From Mesorhizobium sp. NBSH29 (lineage in GTDB: Bacteria; Pseudomonadota; Alphaproteobacteria; Rhizobiales; Rhizobiaceae): DNA of 64,000 nucleotides. Made by a program: the position numbers and the translations under genes. This document shows, in pieces, positions 26,837 to 35,299 of the stretch (its first letter is position 1; each line of letters starts with the position of its first letter). The notes below the pieces were generated by a model. That model searched no databases. It saw only the letters and a program-made list of their open reading frames with translations, and was not told the DNA's origin. The stretch spans positions 54,321-118,320 of the forward strand of contig NZ_CP045494.1 of NCBI RefSeq assembly GCF_015500055.1, given 5' to 3'.

Positions 26837-27784
26837 TCAGTGAGCCGTTGCAGCGACGTCCTGCTCGGACTCGATCAATCCGGTTCGGCGAGCCCGATCG
26901 ATCAGGTTTTTCACCGAGGACGGCGCCCAATTAGAGCCGCCCCGCGGCGTCCTTTCGTGCAGCCGCTCGAGCTGGCCAGCGATCTCGCGCAGCGTGAGAC
27001 TAGGATTCGAGGCGTGGATACCCGCCACCAGCGTCATCAGACGGTCTTCCGGCAGACGGGGAGGGGACTTTTTGAGCAGGCCGGAGTCGGCGAGGTGCTT
27101 GGCAACAAGCCATTTCACCGCCCGGCGCAGCCTTTCCGGCGTCCAGTCGAGACCTCGCTGCTTCAGCACACGGGCAATGTCGTCCCAGGTATGGTCCGGA
27201 CGCATCCGGCGCACCGTCGGCAGCCACTGGTCGACCGTGGCCTGGATGCGCGCGCCATAAGCCGCCTTCTGGGCCGCCGTCATCGTCGCCAGAGCTTCCG
27301 GCCGGCGTTCGCGGACACCTGGATTGCCCGGAAGTCTTCCCTTGGCCTTGGCCGCACGGATTCCTGCCTTGGTGCGCTCAGAGATCAACGCGCGCTCGAG
27401 CTGCGCTACTGCGCCGAGGACCTGCAGCGAGAACATTCCCTGGGGTGTAGTCGTGTCGATCGGATCTCGCAGCGAACTAAAATGCGCGCTCTTGGCCGTA
27501 AGGTCCTCGATCACCTCGAGCAAATGGCTGACCGAGCGCGCCAGGCGATCGAGGCGCACGACCACGAGCGTGTCGCCGGCGCCTATCTCACGCAGGAGCT
27601 TCGATAGGGCAGGGCGGGCGCGAGAGGCACCGGAACCGTGCTCCTCGACGATTGAGTCGCAACCGGCCGCGCGCAGCTCCATTTCCTGAGCCTGGGTCGT
27701 TTGCCCGTCCGTGGAGACGCGCGCATAGCCGATCAGCCGGCAGTGTGGTCGACGGGAAGCGCGATTTTTGGGGTCAATGGCCAT
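26837..27784 (-). CDS. Serine recombinase (resolvase/invertase family)
   Basis: 315 residues from ATG 27782-27784 (MAIDPKNRAS); the frame extends upstream to 27883 but that part lacks family resemblance. The catalytic Ser lies in IGYARVSTDGQ (about residue 22), with the arginine motif VVVRLDRLARSVSHLLE, then the E-helix region ALISERTKAGIRAAKAKGR. The C-terminal about 120 residues are longer than in Tn3 resolvases and contain a DNA-binding helix-turn-helix (TLREIAGQLERL). Convergent with repC, 8 bases apart. Likely role: resolving plasmid multimers. Confidence 0.9.
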   Translation of the reverse strand: MAIDPKNRASRRPHCRLIGYARVSTDGQTTQAQEMELRAAGCDSIVEEHGSGASRARPALSKLLREIGAGDTLVVVRLDRLARSVSHLLEVIEDLTAKSAHFSSLRDPIDTTTPQGMFSLQVLGAVAQLERALISERTKAGIRAAKAKGRLPGNPGVRERRPEALATMTAAQKAAYGARIQATVDQWLPTVRRMRPDHTWDDIARVLKQRGLDWTPERLRRAVKWLVAKHLADSGLLKKSPPRLPEDRLMTLVAGIHASNPSLTLREIAGQLERLHERTPRGGSNWAPSSVKNLIDRARRTGLIESEQDVAATAH

Positions 27785-27909
27785 CTGCAGTGCCTGAGAA
27801 TGAGTTTTAGGAGCGGTTTTCCAAACACAGAGGATAAGGACAAACGATCCGTTGAAAGCGTCGTTGCCGTGATCCACCGGCATTGACTCTGCCCTGCCAG
27901 CATCTCATA

Positions 27910-27928
27910 TATAACCCATTGGGTTATA
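27910..27928. promoter_or_regulatory. Operator-like palindrome before the toxin-antitoxin pair
   Basis: TATAACCCA-T-TGGGTTATA is a perfect inverted repeat with 9-base arms, 8 bases before the toxin ATG. It overlaps where the promoter or leader should lie, so it is the likely autoregulatory site for the antitoxin or the toxin-antitoxin complex. Confidence 0.8.
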
Positions 27929-27936
27929 GGAAGCGC

Positions 27937-28275
27937 ATGCAGACCGTCGCCGAGACACCGTTGTTCATCAAGCAGGCGGCTGAGCTGTTCAGCGATGATG
28001 AGCGGAAGGAACTGATCGACTTCCTCGCAGCTAACCCGCAGATCGGTGACGAGATACCCGGCACAGGTGGCGTGCGAAAGGTTCGGTTCGGCGCCAAAGG
28101 CAAGGGCAAGCGCGGCGGAGCACGTGTCATCTACTATTGGTACAGCGACGATGCACCAATCTATGCGCTTCTCGCTTACGGCAAGAATGAGAAGGTCGAC
28201 CTGAAACCCGACGAAGCCAAGGCAGTTGCGGCATTCGCTAAGGCGATCAAGGCAGCTTACAGGAGCAGGACATGA
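27937..28275 (+). CDS. RelE/HigB-type toxin
   Basis: 112 residues from ATG 27937, just after the operator palindrome. RelE/HigB-fold signs: ELIDFLAANPQIGDEIPGTGGVRKVRFGAKGKGKRGGARVIYYW and ALLAYGKNEK in the C-terminal strand. This subgroup of ribosome-dependent mRNA interferases is annotated as RelE/HigB. Toxin first, antitoxin second is the HigBA order. The stop overlaps the antitoxin start by 4 bases. Likely role: post-segregational stabilisation of the plasmid. Confidence 0.88.
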   Translation: MQTVAETPLFIKQAAELFSDDERKELIDFLAANPQIGDEIPGTGGVRKVRFGAKGKGKRGGARVIYYWYSDDAPIYALLAYGKNEKVDLKPDEAKAVAAFAKAIKAAYRSRT

Positions 28276-28616
28276 GTGAGATGACAAAATTTGGCGGGGA
28301 TCTGATCCAGGCCATGTCCGAGGCTCTGGCCCATTCACAGGGCAAGGACGTCCCCGGCATCAAGGTGCACAACGTGGACGTCGGTACGGTCGATGCGAAA
28401 GCCGTCCGCAAGAAGCTCGATCTTACCCAGGACGAGATGGCGACGGTGCTGGGCACCAGTCCGTCCGGCTACAAGAAATGGGAACAGGGCAAGCGACAAC
28501 CAAGCGGCGCTGCGCGAACCTTGCTTCGCATTATGGAAAGAGAGCCGGCAGCCGTGTTGCGTGCCTTGTCTATCGAGGAAGCCTCCTCGGAGGCAAGCAA
28601 CGCTGCAGCGAACTGA
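28272..28616 (+). CDS. Xre-family antitoxin (HigA-like)
   Basis: 114 residues, start overlapping the toxin stop (ATGA). The C-terminal half is an Xre/Cro helix-turn-helix: VRKKLDLTQDEMATVLGTSPSGYKKWEQGKRQPSGAARTLLRI. It neutralises the toxin and should bind the 19-base palindrome upstream. The last about 20 residues are Ala/Glu/Ser-rich. Confidence 0.9.
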   Translation: MSEMTKFGGDLIQAMSEALAHSQGKDVPGIKVHNVDVGTVDAKAVRKKLDLTQDEMATVLGTSPSGYKKWEQGKRQPSGAARTLLRIMEREPAAVLRALSIEEASSEASNAAAN

Positions 28617-28643
28617 GGGCAGGGGAGGGGGCTCTTTATCGCT

Positions 28644-29876
28644 CTACAGCCCTGAAGCCTTGGTGAGATTAACCCGGAATCGGTCGCGGCGCCGCTGATA
28701 TCTGCGCGTCATCTCCGCCGAGGCGTGGCCGAGCTGTTTTTGCACGTAGCGTTCATCGACTTCGGCCGAGGAGGCGAGGCCGGCGCGCAGCGAATGGCCG
28801 GCGAACTTTTGCTCCCGCTCGCCTTCGGACAGATCGCCACGCACGCCGGCGGCGAGTGCCGCGCGCTTGACCAGGCGGGCGACCTCTTGGGCGTTCAGCC
28901 GCTCGGCGCCAACCGCCTTGCCTTGCCCTGTGACCCGCCGGAATAGCGGACCATGACCTATCCTCGCCAGCTTCAGCCAAGTCTGCAAGGCAACAACCGG
29001 GCAAGTGCTGTCGGCCGAGCCGCGGCCGATTTCGACCTCGCGCCAGCCAGTTTTGCCGCGTAGCGTCACCAGTGCCCCCTTGTCCAGAATCTCGATCCAG
29101 CCCGAAGAATCCTCTGTTTGGTCGCGGCCGACATCAAGGCCAACGATTTCGGAGCGGCGAAGCCCGCCGGCGAAGCCAAGCAAGAGCATCGCCCGGTCGC
29201 GCAGGCCGCGCAGCGCGCCGCGGTCAAGCGTCTCCAGCATGGCGATCATATCCTCGGGGAGGATGGCTTCCTTCTGCGCCGGCGGTTTTGCGTGGCTGTT
29301 GCGGATGCCGGCGAGCACCGTGGCGATGTGGCGGTCTTTGCGGTCCAAGGGTTGACCGCGCTGCGTATAATTCCAGCCGAGCGCCGAAAGCCGCCGCTCT
29401 ATGGTCGATACGGAGTTTGGTTGCTTGTCCCCTGTTACCTTCCCCGAGGCGCAAGCGGTGATGTAGAGGCCAACGGTCTGTGGGTTAGGTGGGAAGACCT
29501 CCAGACCCTGGCGGCGTGCCCAGGCGCTAAAATGCTTCCAGTCGGCGGTGTAGGCGCGGCGGGTGTTGGCCGAGCTCGCCGCCTCGACATAGTCGCGCGC
29601 CCGATCGGCCAGACGCTCGAGATGGCGGGACAGTCGCTGCCCTGAGGCGGCGGACGGGACAGGGGAGGGGAGTGCCACCTGGTCTTCGGCGTTGCGGCCC
29701 ATGGCCTCGACAATGTCGATGATGTCCGGCAGATCCGCATCAAGGCCGTCAGCAGCCTCTGATATGTCGGCCGACAACCGTGTTGTCGCAACATCATCCT
29801 GCGCCCTCGCGCTGTGGGACGATCCATCGCCCTTCAGAGCGTCACTTTCGGGGTTCTGATCGATGTTTTGCGCCAT
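28644..29876 (-). CDS. Tyrosine recombinase, Xer-like
   Basis: 410 residues. An N-terminal extension of about 90 acidic residues precedes the SAM-like core-binding domain (SANTRRAYTADWKHFSAWARRQG). Catalytic residues are visible: Arg in GGLRRSEIVGLD, HSLRAG, His in QLGHASAEMTRRY and the nucleophile Tyr in the same segment. Divergent from the DUF1403 and scpB pair across a 125-base region with a strong dyad. This grouping suggests plasmid dimer resolution or segregation rather than a mobile-element integrase; no att repeats were seen beside it. Confidence 0.9.
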   Translation of the reverse strand: MAQNIDQNPESDALKGDGSSHSARAQDDVATTRLSADISEAADGLDADLPDIIDIVEAMGRNAEDQVALPSPVPSAASGQRLSRHLERLADRARDYVEAASSANTRRAYTADWKHFSAWARRQGLEVFPPNPQTVGLYITACASGKVTGDKQPNSVSTIERRLSALGWNYTQRGQPLDRKDRHIATVLAGIRNSHAKPPAQKEAILPEDMIAMLETLDRGALRGLRDRAMLLLGFAGGLRRSEIVGLDVGRDQTEDSSGWIEILDKGALVTLRGKTGWREVEIGRGSADSTCPVVALQTWLKLARIGHGPLFRRVTGQGKAVGAERLNAQEVARLVKRAALAAGVRGDLSEGEREQKFAGHSLRAGLASSAEVDERYVQKQLGHASAEMTRRYQRRRDRFRVNLTKASGL

Positions 29877-29894
29877 TCATACTATAGAGAACAA

Positions 29895-29925
29895 AACGAA
29901 CGATAATGCAACATTATCAGTCGTT
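29895..29925. promoter_or_regulatory. Dyad in the divergent recombinase / DUF1403 promoter region
   Basis: GATAATG-CAA-CATTATC is a perfect dyad (29902-29918), extended by AACGA and TCGTT at the flanks with two mismatched bases between. It lies 19 bases upstream of the recombinase start and 77 bases upstream of the DUF1403 start, so one protein could control both genes. It might also be a recombination site, given its 31-base length and its place beside a Xer-like gene. Confidence 0.65.
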
Positions 29926-30001
29926 ATTTGTCCACGACAGGCTGTGCGTTTTTGTGCGGCGATGATGGTATAAAGCGCACGGTCGATTTATCATCCATTT
30001 C

Positions 30002-30958
30002 ATGATTCGTGCCGAGCCATTGCCTGCTGCCTCGCCGTCGCCGCCACGCGTGCCAGCCTGGGCGTTGCCGGCCGGACCGGTCGAACACGAAACCGATGCC
30101 GCTTTCTTTGTCGGCGCAGCCCTGAATTCGCTCGACTTTTCTGTTAGCTCCGAGCCGACATGGGCCGGCGCCTGGCGCCAGCGGCTCGCCCTGAAATGCG
30201 CCGCCGCGGCCGTGCGCCTCGCCGGCCGCTCCGAGGACGAGGCCGCGCTGCGCGATGCTTGGTATCTGCGTCCTGCCGACGGCGATCCCGGTCCCGCCGG
30301 CAGAATTCTGGCCGCATGGCGGCAGCTGGCATCGCGCCCGCCGGCAATCGACGCCGAAAGAGTGGCCGAGGTGGTCGAACTGCTTGGCCTGCGCTGGGAT
30401 GACGGTTTTGCCGATCTTCCGGGGGCAGTTGACGATCTGATCCGCTCCGGTCGGCCGGCGCCATTTGCCGTCGCGGCAGTCGCCAGCCGTATTGTTTCGG
30501 TGTCGCCGGGAGCGGAATTGCTGGCCTGGTGGTGTGCCGATCTGGTGCTAGCGCAAAAACTGCGTTGGCTCCGGCCGGTGCCGCTGTTGATGGCCAAGGT
30601 ATTTTCCCCAGCCTTCCGAACCAGTGACGATCGGGGCAAGCGGATTCGGCCGGGAGAGCAAAAGGAATTTGAAAGGGCGGTGTGCCTGGCGCTGGCGCAG
30701 GGCGCGGATGACGCCTTGCGGCTGGCCGCAGACCTGTCGCGGCGCGCCGGGCGGCTTGCGGCGGTGGTGCCAAAGCTGCGCGCCAAGGGGGCAGGGGAGG
30801 TGGTCAAAAAACTGCTCGACGATGATGCTGTGCCCGGCTCGCTGACCACCAAAACCCTGTCGCGGTTCGGGGCGCGGCGTCTGTTCGAGCGGCTGCAAAC
30901 ATTCGAGGCAGTACGGGAGCTGTCCGGTCGCGACTCCTTCCGGCTGTTTGGGCTGTAA
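30002..30958 (+). CDS. DUF1403 family protein
   Basis: 318 residues, Ala/Leu/Arg-rich and mainly helical. Recognised as the DUF1403 family of rhizobial plasmids (for example TDAAFFVGAALNSLD, LAWWCADLVLAQKLRWLRPVPLL and SRFGARRLFERL). No catalytic motif, signal peptide or membrane helix is visible. The gene ends 2 bases before scpB, so the two are co-transcribed and probably functionally linked. Function unknown; a partner of ScpB in DNA condensation or segregation is a reasonable guess. Confidence 0.82.
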   Translation: MIRAEPLPAASPSPPRVPAWALPAGPVEHETDAAFFVGAALNSLDFSVSSEPTWAGAWRQRLALKCAAAAVRLAGRSEDEAALRDAWYLRPADGDPGPAGRILAAWRQLASRPPAIDAERVAEVVELLGLRWDDGFADLPGAVDDLIRSGRPAPFAVAAVASRIVSVSPGAELLAWWCADLVLAQKLRWLRPVPLLMAKVFSPAFRTSDDRGKRIRPGEQKEFERAVCLALAQGADDALRLAADLSRRAGRLAAVVPKLRAKGAGEVVKKLLDDDAVPGSLTTKTLSRFGARRLFERLQTFEAVRELSGRDSFRLFGL

Positions 30959-30960
30959 CC

Positions 30961-31647
30961 ATGGCCGGATCTGCCGCACGCAAAGGGCCAATTGGCCAGC
31001 CGGCGCTGCTCGACACCGAGCTCGAGCACCTGCCGCCGGAACTGCGCTGGCGTGAATGGATGGGCCGGGTCGAAGCGGTGATCTTTGCCGCCAGCGCGCC
31101 CGCGACTCGTGAGACTCTGGCGCGCGTCGTCGGCAAGACCTGCAACATCGAGCTGATCATCGACGACATCCGCGCCGAGCTCGCCGGCCGGCCCTACGAG
31201 CTGGTCTCGGTCGCCGGCGGCTGGCAGCACCGGACCAAAAAGGCGTTTGGTGACGTCATCCGCACCGCCTCAGGCCAGGCAGAGAGCTTACGGGCACTGT
31301 CGCAATCGGAAGGATTGGTGTTGATGTGCATCGCCTATTTCCAGCCAATCACGCGCAGCGAACTCTCTTCGTTCTTCGGCAAGGAGGTGTCGCGCGACCT
31401 GATCGGGGTTCTCCGCTCGCAGGATCTTATTGCGTCCGGGCCACGCTCACCGCAGCCGGGAGCGCCCTATACCTATGTGACGACGAAGGCGTTTTTATCC
31501 CACTTTGGCTTCGACACGCTGCGCGATTTGCCGGATTTCGAGGCGCTCGAGGATGCCGGGTTGTTGTCGAAGGACAAAATGCTGGCAGGGGATATCCCCT
31601 TTGGATTGGCTGGCGGGGGAGACGTAGACGATTGCGACATCGCCTGA
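30961..31647 (+). CDS. scpB: ScpB-like segregation and condensation protein
   Basis: 228 residues. ScpB dimers bind the kleisin ScpA in SMC condensin. The tandem winged-helix region is recognisable: RVEAVIFAASAPATRETLARVVG, YELVSVAGGWQHRTK, LSQSEGLVLMCIAYFQPITRSEL, then TTKAFLSHFGFDTLRDLPDF at the end of the second domain. No smc or scpA gene lies nearby, so it must act with chromosomal partners, with DUF1403, or alone. The C-terminal tail is Gly/Asp-rich. Confidence 0.88.
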   Translation: MAGSAARKGPIGQPALLDTELEHLPPELRWREWMGRVEAVIFAASAPATRETLARVVGKTCNIELIIDDIRAELAGRPYELVSVAGGWQHRTKKAFGDVIRTASGQAESLRALSQSEGLVLMCIAYFQPITRSELSSFFGKEVSRDLIGVLRSQDLIASGPRSPQPGAPYTYVTTKAFLSHFGFDTLRDLPDFEALEDAGLLSKDKMLAGDIPFGLAGGGDVDDCDIA

Positions 31648-32173
31648 CGATCTAACTCAAAGCCCAGCAGTTATTGCTGCCGGCAGGGCGCTCTTGGCCT
31701 CATTGGCGAACTCAGACTACGCAAGATGAGGGCAGGACGGCTTCGCGCGTGCGGAATTTTATATGATCAATCGCTGTTGCCTGCAGCACTCGCGAGCTTT
31801 ACGCAATTATCGAACTTGGCGAACTTGCATTCTGTCTCAACATTGACGGAAACCGGTGGTTGTCGTCATGGCCGGTGCAAAGCGCAGCAATCATAGCGTG
31901 ACCGCGTCGGATGTGGGAGTCGTGTTCTTAAGCTTCACAACAGATCTACCGGCACAGGCTGGCCCAAGGGCCTCCGGTGTGTAAGAACTCAAGGCAAGCG
32001 GCGATCCGGCTGCATTTTCAGCTCGCATCGATCCGCCGGTATTGGCGAGTGACCCGAGTCGTGCTTGCCTCACTTGCCCTGTCATTCGACATCATGCGTC
32101 GCTGCAGCCGCTGAGTGAGGGACCGCTCGAAATGCTCGGCAGAACCGTAGCGTCATTCGATGAAGGAATCATC
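31648..32173. other. Intergenic stretch without a recognisable gene
   Basis: 526 bases between scpB and the flavodoxin gene. Only short frames without recognisable domains are present. It marks the border between the plasmid maintenance block and the accessory cargo. No terminal repeats were identified. Confidence 0.4.
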
Positions 32174-32935
32174 ATGCCCCTGAGTCCCCAACAAGCACGG
32201 GTCTGCGCCGCGAGTACGATTGACTTTTCAGGTCTCTCGGCCCTGTTTATCAATACCTCGCTCAAGAGATCGTCGGGCGACAGTCACACACGGCTGCTGT
32301 TGGGCGTGGCCGGCGACATGATGCAACGCGCCGGTGTCTTGGTCGAACACATCCATATGCTCGATCACATCATTCCGCCCGGCGTGCAGCCCGACATGCA
32401 GGAGCATGGCTGGGACCGCGACGACTGGCCAAAGCTGTGGGACAAGGTCAGGGCCGCAGACATTCTCGTCATCGGTACGCCGATTTGGCTCGGCGAGGAA
32501 AGCTCGGTCTGCCGGGTGCTTATCGAGCGCCTCTACGGCATGTCGGGACTGCTCAACGACAAGGGGCAATCAATCTATTACGGCAAGGTCGCGGGCAGCG
32601 TCGTCACCGGCAATGAGGACGGGATCAAGCACGCCGCCATGACCATCAGCTACGCCCTGTCGCATCTCGGCTACACCATCCCGCCTCAGGCCGATTGCGG
32701 CTGGATCGGGGAGGCCGGGCCGGGCCCATCCTACGGCGACGAGAGTGACGACGGCACCCGCGCCGGCTTCGACAATGACTTCACCCAACGCAATACGACG
32801 ATCATGACGTGGAACCTGATGCATTTGGCGCGCATGCTGAAGGCATCGGGCGGCTACGACAATCATGGCAATGACCGCAACGCCTGGAAAGCCGGGTGCC
32901 ACTTTGGCTTCGAAAACCCCGACTACCGGTCGTAA
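32174..32935 (+). CDS. Flavodoxin-family NAD(P)H-dependent oxidoreductase
   Basis: 253 residues from ATG 32174 (GAAGGA upstream); the frame extends back to 32042 but without a good start. FMN-binding flavodoxin fold: LFINTSLKRSSGDSHTR (phosphate-binding loop), ADILVIGTPIWLGEESS, and GSVVTGNEDGIKHAAMTI. Probably reduces quinones or other acceptors using FMN. A frameshifted paralogue lies at 39265-39881. The next gene is a small membrane protein 95 bases on. Confidence 0.85.
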   Translation: MPLSPQQARVCAASTIDFSGLSALFINTSLKRSSGDSHTRLLLGVAGDMMQRAGVLVEHIHMLDHIIPPGVQPDMQEHGWDRDDWPKLWDKVRAADILVIGTPIWLGEESSVCRVLIERLYGMSGLLNDKGQSIYYGKVAGSVVTGNEDGIKHAAMTISYALSHLGYTIPPQADCGWIGEAGPGPSYGDESDDGTRAGFDNDFTQRNTTIMTWNLMHLARMLKASGGYDNHGNDRNAWKAGCHFGFENPDYRS

Positions 32936-33030
32936 GCCAGACACGTGCCGGTCCCTTCGCCTCGTTGGAAAGAAACGCATTCGGGCAAGGATGCCTGTCA
33001 AGGAAAAGGTTATGGAAAAGGTTAGAAGCC

Positions 33031-33462
33031 ATGACCCACCTTACTTCAGGTCTCCTGGCCGAATTTGTCGCTACCGCCGTGTTGTCCGTCCTGATGGTCG
33101 GCAAGTCGATGATGGGCATCATGCCTGAGCTCGATGTCATCGCCATGCTGAGTGACATGATGCGCGCGCCGCTCGCCGCGGGCTGGATCGTGCATTTTGT
33201 GATTGGAACCATCTTTTGGGGCGGGGGCTTCGCGATCCTCTACGATAAGATCCCCAGTGCCAGCGCTGTAAAGAAAGGCATCGTCTTCGGTATCGTCGCC
33301 TGGCTGCTCATGATGATCCTGATCATGCCGATGGCAGATGCGAGACTGTTCGGGATGTCGCTCGGTATCATGGCCCCTGTGATGACACTTGTGCTCCATC
33401 TCGTTTTTGGCGCAGTTCTCGGTGGTGTCTACGTGGCACGCGCACGTGCCATACTCAGCTGA
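33031..33462 (+). CDS. Small four-helix membrane protein (DUF6789-like)
   Basis: 143 residues from ATG 33031. Four hydrophobic segments cover most of the chain (about 8-28, 46-68, 82-102 and 110-135), with GWIVHFVIGTIFWGGGFAILYD and LVLHLVFGAVLGGVYVARA as recognisable parts. It resembles the DUF6789 family of uncharacterised membrane proteins. A related-looking gene with a premature stop lies at 45982-46509. Function unknown. Confidence 0.7.
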   Translation: MTHLTSGLLAEFVATAVLSVLMVGKSMMGIMPELDVIAMLSDMMRAPLAAGWIVHFVIGTIFWGGGFAILYDKIPSASAVKKGIVFGIVAWLLMMILIMPMADARLFGMSLGIMAPVMTLVLHLVFGAVLGGVYVARARAILS

Positions 33463-33468
33463 ACCAAT

Positions 33469-33503
33469 CCCGGTTGCGACAGACTTCGTTCTCCGCAACC
33501 GGG
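33469..33503. promoter_or_regulatory. 10-base perfect inverted repeat
   Basis: CCCGGTTGCG (33469-33478) and CGCAACCGGG (33494-33503) are perfect arms around 15 bases, between the membrane-protein stop and the hydrolase-OsmC start 22 bases downstream. There is no U-run, so it is more likely an operator or mRNA hairpin than an intrinsic terminator. Confidence 0.6.
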
Positions 33504-33525
33504 TGATCGCAAACCGGAGGGCGCC

Positions 33526-34746
33526 ATGCAAACCGAACGCATCACATTCCAGGGCCATTCCGGTGACACTCTCGCGGCGCGGCTCGATCTACCTGACGGC
33601 CCCGTCCGTGCCAGCGCGATTTTCGCGCACTGTTTCACCTGCTCCAAAGATATCCCAGCCGCGCGCCGCATCGCTGCGCGGCTGGCGATGCAAGGCATCG
33701 CGGTCCTCCGGTTCGACTTCACCGGGCTGGGTCATTCAGAAGGCGAGTTTGCCAACACACATTTCACCTCGAATGTCGCCGATCTCAGGTGTGCGGCGGA
33801 CTATCTGGCGAACCGCGAAATGCCTCCAAAGTTGCTGATCGGCCATTCGCTGGGCGGGGCCGCGGTCATCAAGGTTGCGCCCGACATCAAAGGGTTGCGC
33901 GCTGTCGTCACCATAGGCGCCCCCTTCGAACCGGCGCATGTCTCGAACAATTTCGGCGCCAAACTTGATGAGATCAAGGAAAACGGCATTGCCACGGTCA
34001 CTCTGGCTGGTCGCGATTTCATGATCCGCAAAGACTTTCTTGACGACATCTCCACCGCCAGCCTGCAATCGTCGCTGGCGCATCTTGGCGCGGCTCTGCT
34101 GGTGCTGCACGCGCCGCGCGACGCCACCGTCGGGATCGAAAACGCCAGCGAGATTTTCCTGGCGGCCCGGCACCCCAAGAGCTTCGTCACGCTGGACGAC
34201 GCCGATCACCTGATCACAGACGAGGCGGACGCGACTTACGCAGCAGACATTATCGCGACGTGGTCTTCTCGATATACTGGCGATGCCAAGGCTGCAGATG
34301 CCTCGTCAGTTCCCACCGGCGTCGTGCGCGTCAGCGAACATGACCTGGCTGGGTTCAGGCAAGACATTTTCATTGGTGGGCGCCACCAATTGCTCGCGGA
34401 TGAACCAGTGGAAGTTGGGGGCATGGATACCGGACCGACCCCCTATGAGTTCCTGTCCGCGGGTCTTGGCGCCTGCACTGCGATGACCATCCGACTCTAT
34501 GCACGTCGCAAAGCCATCCAGCTGACCCATGTGGCGATCGACGTTAGGCACGACCGAGACCACCGGAAAGATTGCGAGGACTGCGACAAGAGCACGCGCA
34601 AGATCGATAGGTTCAGACGGACCGTCCGGCTGCAAGGCGACCTTTCCGATGACCAGAAGGCCGCCTTGTTGCGTATTGCCGACAAATGTCCGGTGCACCG
34701 TACGCTTGTCGAGACGAGTGCAGTGGAAACGACACTGGAAGAATAG
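33526..34746 (+). CDS. Bifunctional alpha/beta hydrolase - OsmC protein
   Basis: 406 residues. The N-terminal about 255 residues are an alpha/beta hydrolase: HCFTCSKD, FDFTGLGHSEGE, nucleophile elbow GHSLGG (about residue 107), acid in LHAPRDATVG and His in DDADHL. The C-terminal about 140 residues are OsmC/Ohr-like: VSEHDLAGFRQDIFIGGRH, the first redox Cys in SAGLGACTAMTIRLYA and the second in DKCPVHRTL. OsmC proteins are thiol peroxidases for organic hydroperoxides, so the fusion may hydrolyse and reduce lipid-derived peroxides. Such fusions are known in proteobacteria. GGAGGGCGCC precedes the start. Confidence 0.92.
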   Translation: MQTERITFQGHSGDTLAARLDLPDGPVRASAIFAHCFTCSKDIPAARRIAARLAMQGIAVLRFDFTGLGHSEGEFANTHFTSNVADLRCAADYLANREMPPKLLIGHSLGGAAVIKVAPDIKGLRAVVTIGAPFEPAHVSNNFGAKLDEIKENGIATVTLAGRDFMIRKDFLDDISTASLQSSLAHLGAALLVLHAPRDATVGIENASEIFLAARHPKSFVTLDDADHLITDEADATYAADIIATWSSRYTGDAKAADASSVPTGVVRVSEHDLAGFRQDIFIGGRHQLLADEPVEVGGMDTGPTPYEFLSAGLGACTAMTIRLYARRKAIQLTHVAIDVRHDRDHRKDCEDCDKSTRKIDRFRRTVRLQGDLSDDQKAALLRIADKCPVHRTLVETSAVETTLEE

Positions 34747-34859
34747 ATTGCGCCGACAATTCCTATTCCTTGCACTATAGGCTGGACGGTGACGAGGCCT
34801 AGCAGAGCAGGGCAAAACCGCCGTCGCCCGCGGCGGCAGCCGGACCCCGCAGCATGCGA

Positions 34860-35213
34860 CAAACCAGGCGGCGGCTATATCGGTGCAGCAAGACGGAGGG
34901 TGCGTCCAAAGCTCGATCCGTTCATCGCCGTCATCGATCAGATCATGAAGGAAGACGGCGAACAGCCGAGGAAGCAGCGCCACACCATGAAGGGGATATT
35001 CGAGGTGCTGCGTGACGAACATGGCTTTGTTGTCTTCAAATCGGTGTCGCAAAATCTCGCCGACACGCCGCATGGTCACTCTCTCCGCCGGCATCTGGTT
35101 CCTCCTCCGGACAAGCCAAAGAAGCGAACCTGAACGCATCAACAGACCCTGCCCACCGCCCCGAAATAGGGGGCGGCATCATCTCGGAACCAGGGGGCGA
35201 CATCCCTCGGAAT
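34860..35213 (+). pseudogene. IS21-family element remnant (IstA fragment and end repeats)
   Basis: The translated segment PKLDPFIAVIDQIMKEDGEQ, then RKQRHT, IFEVLRDEHGF is characteristic of the IstA N-terminal part of IS21-family elements. The frame then becomes unrelated and the catalytic DDE core and istB are missing. Just downstream, two near-identical 22-23 base units (35168-35190 and 35192-35213, both starting AGGGGGCG) resemble the repeated terminal sequences of IS21 elements. An internal deletion that joined the gene front to the far end would explain the arrangement. Confidence 0.75.
35168..35213. repeat. Tandem terminal-type repeats of the IS21 remnant
   Basis: Two imperfect copies of AGGGGGCGRCAT followed by CTCGGAA lie back to back. 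IS21-family ends carry several such copies as transposase binding sites. Confidence 0.7.
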
Positions 35214-35299
35214 CAGCAAGAAGACCGAGGGATGAACGGATGCGAACATTTGTAACGTTCGCATCCCCCGCTCCCGTATTCGGAATGGTTGGTGCGAAT

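Noticed and set aside
29917..31230. 437-codon leftward frame opposite DUF1403 and scpB
   Set aside because: Low-complexity Ser/Arg/Ala product antisense to two recognisable families; the divergent dyad region supports the rightward genes.
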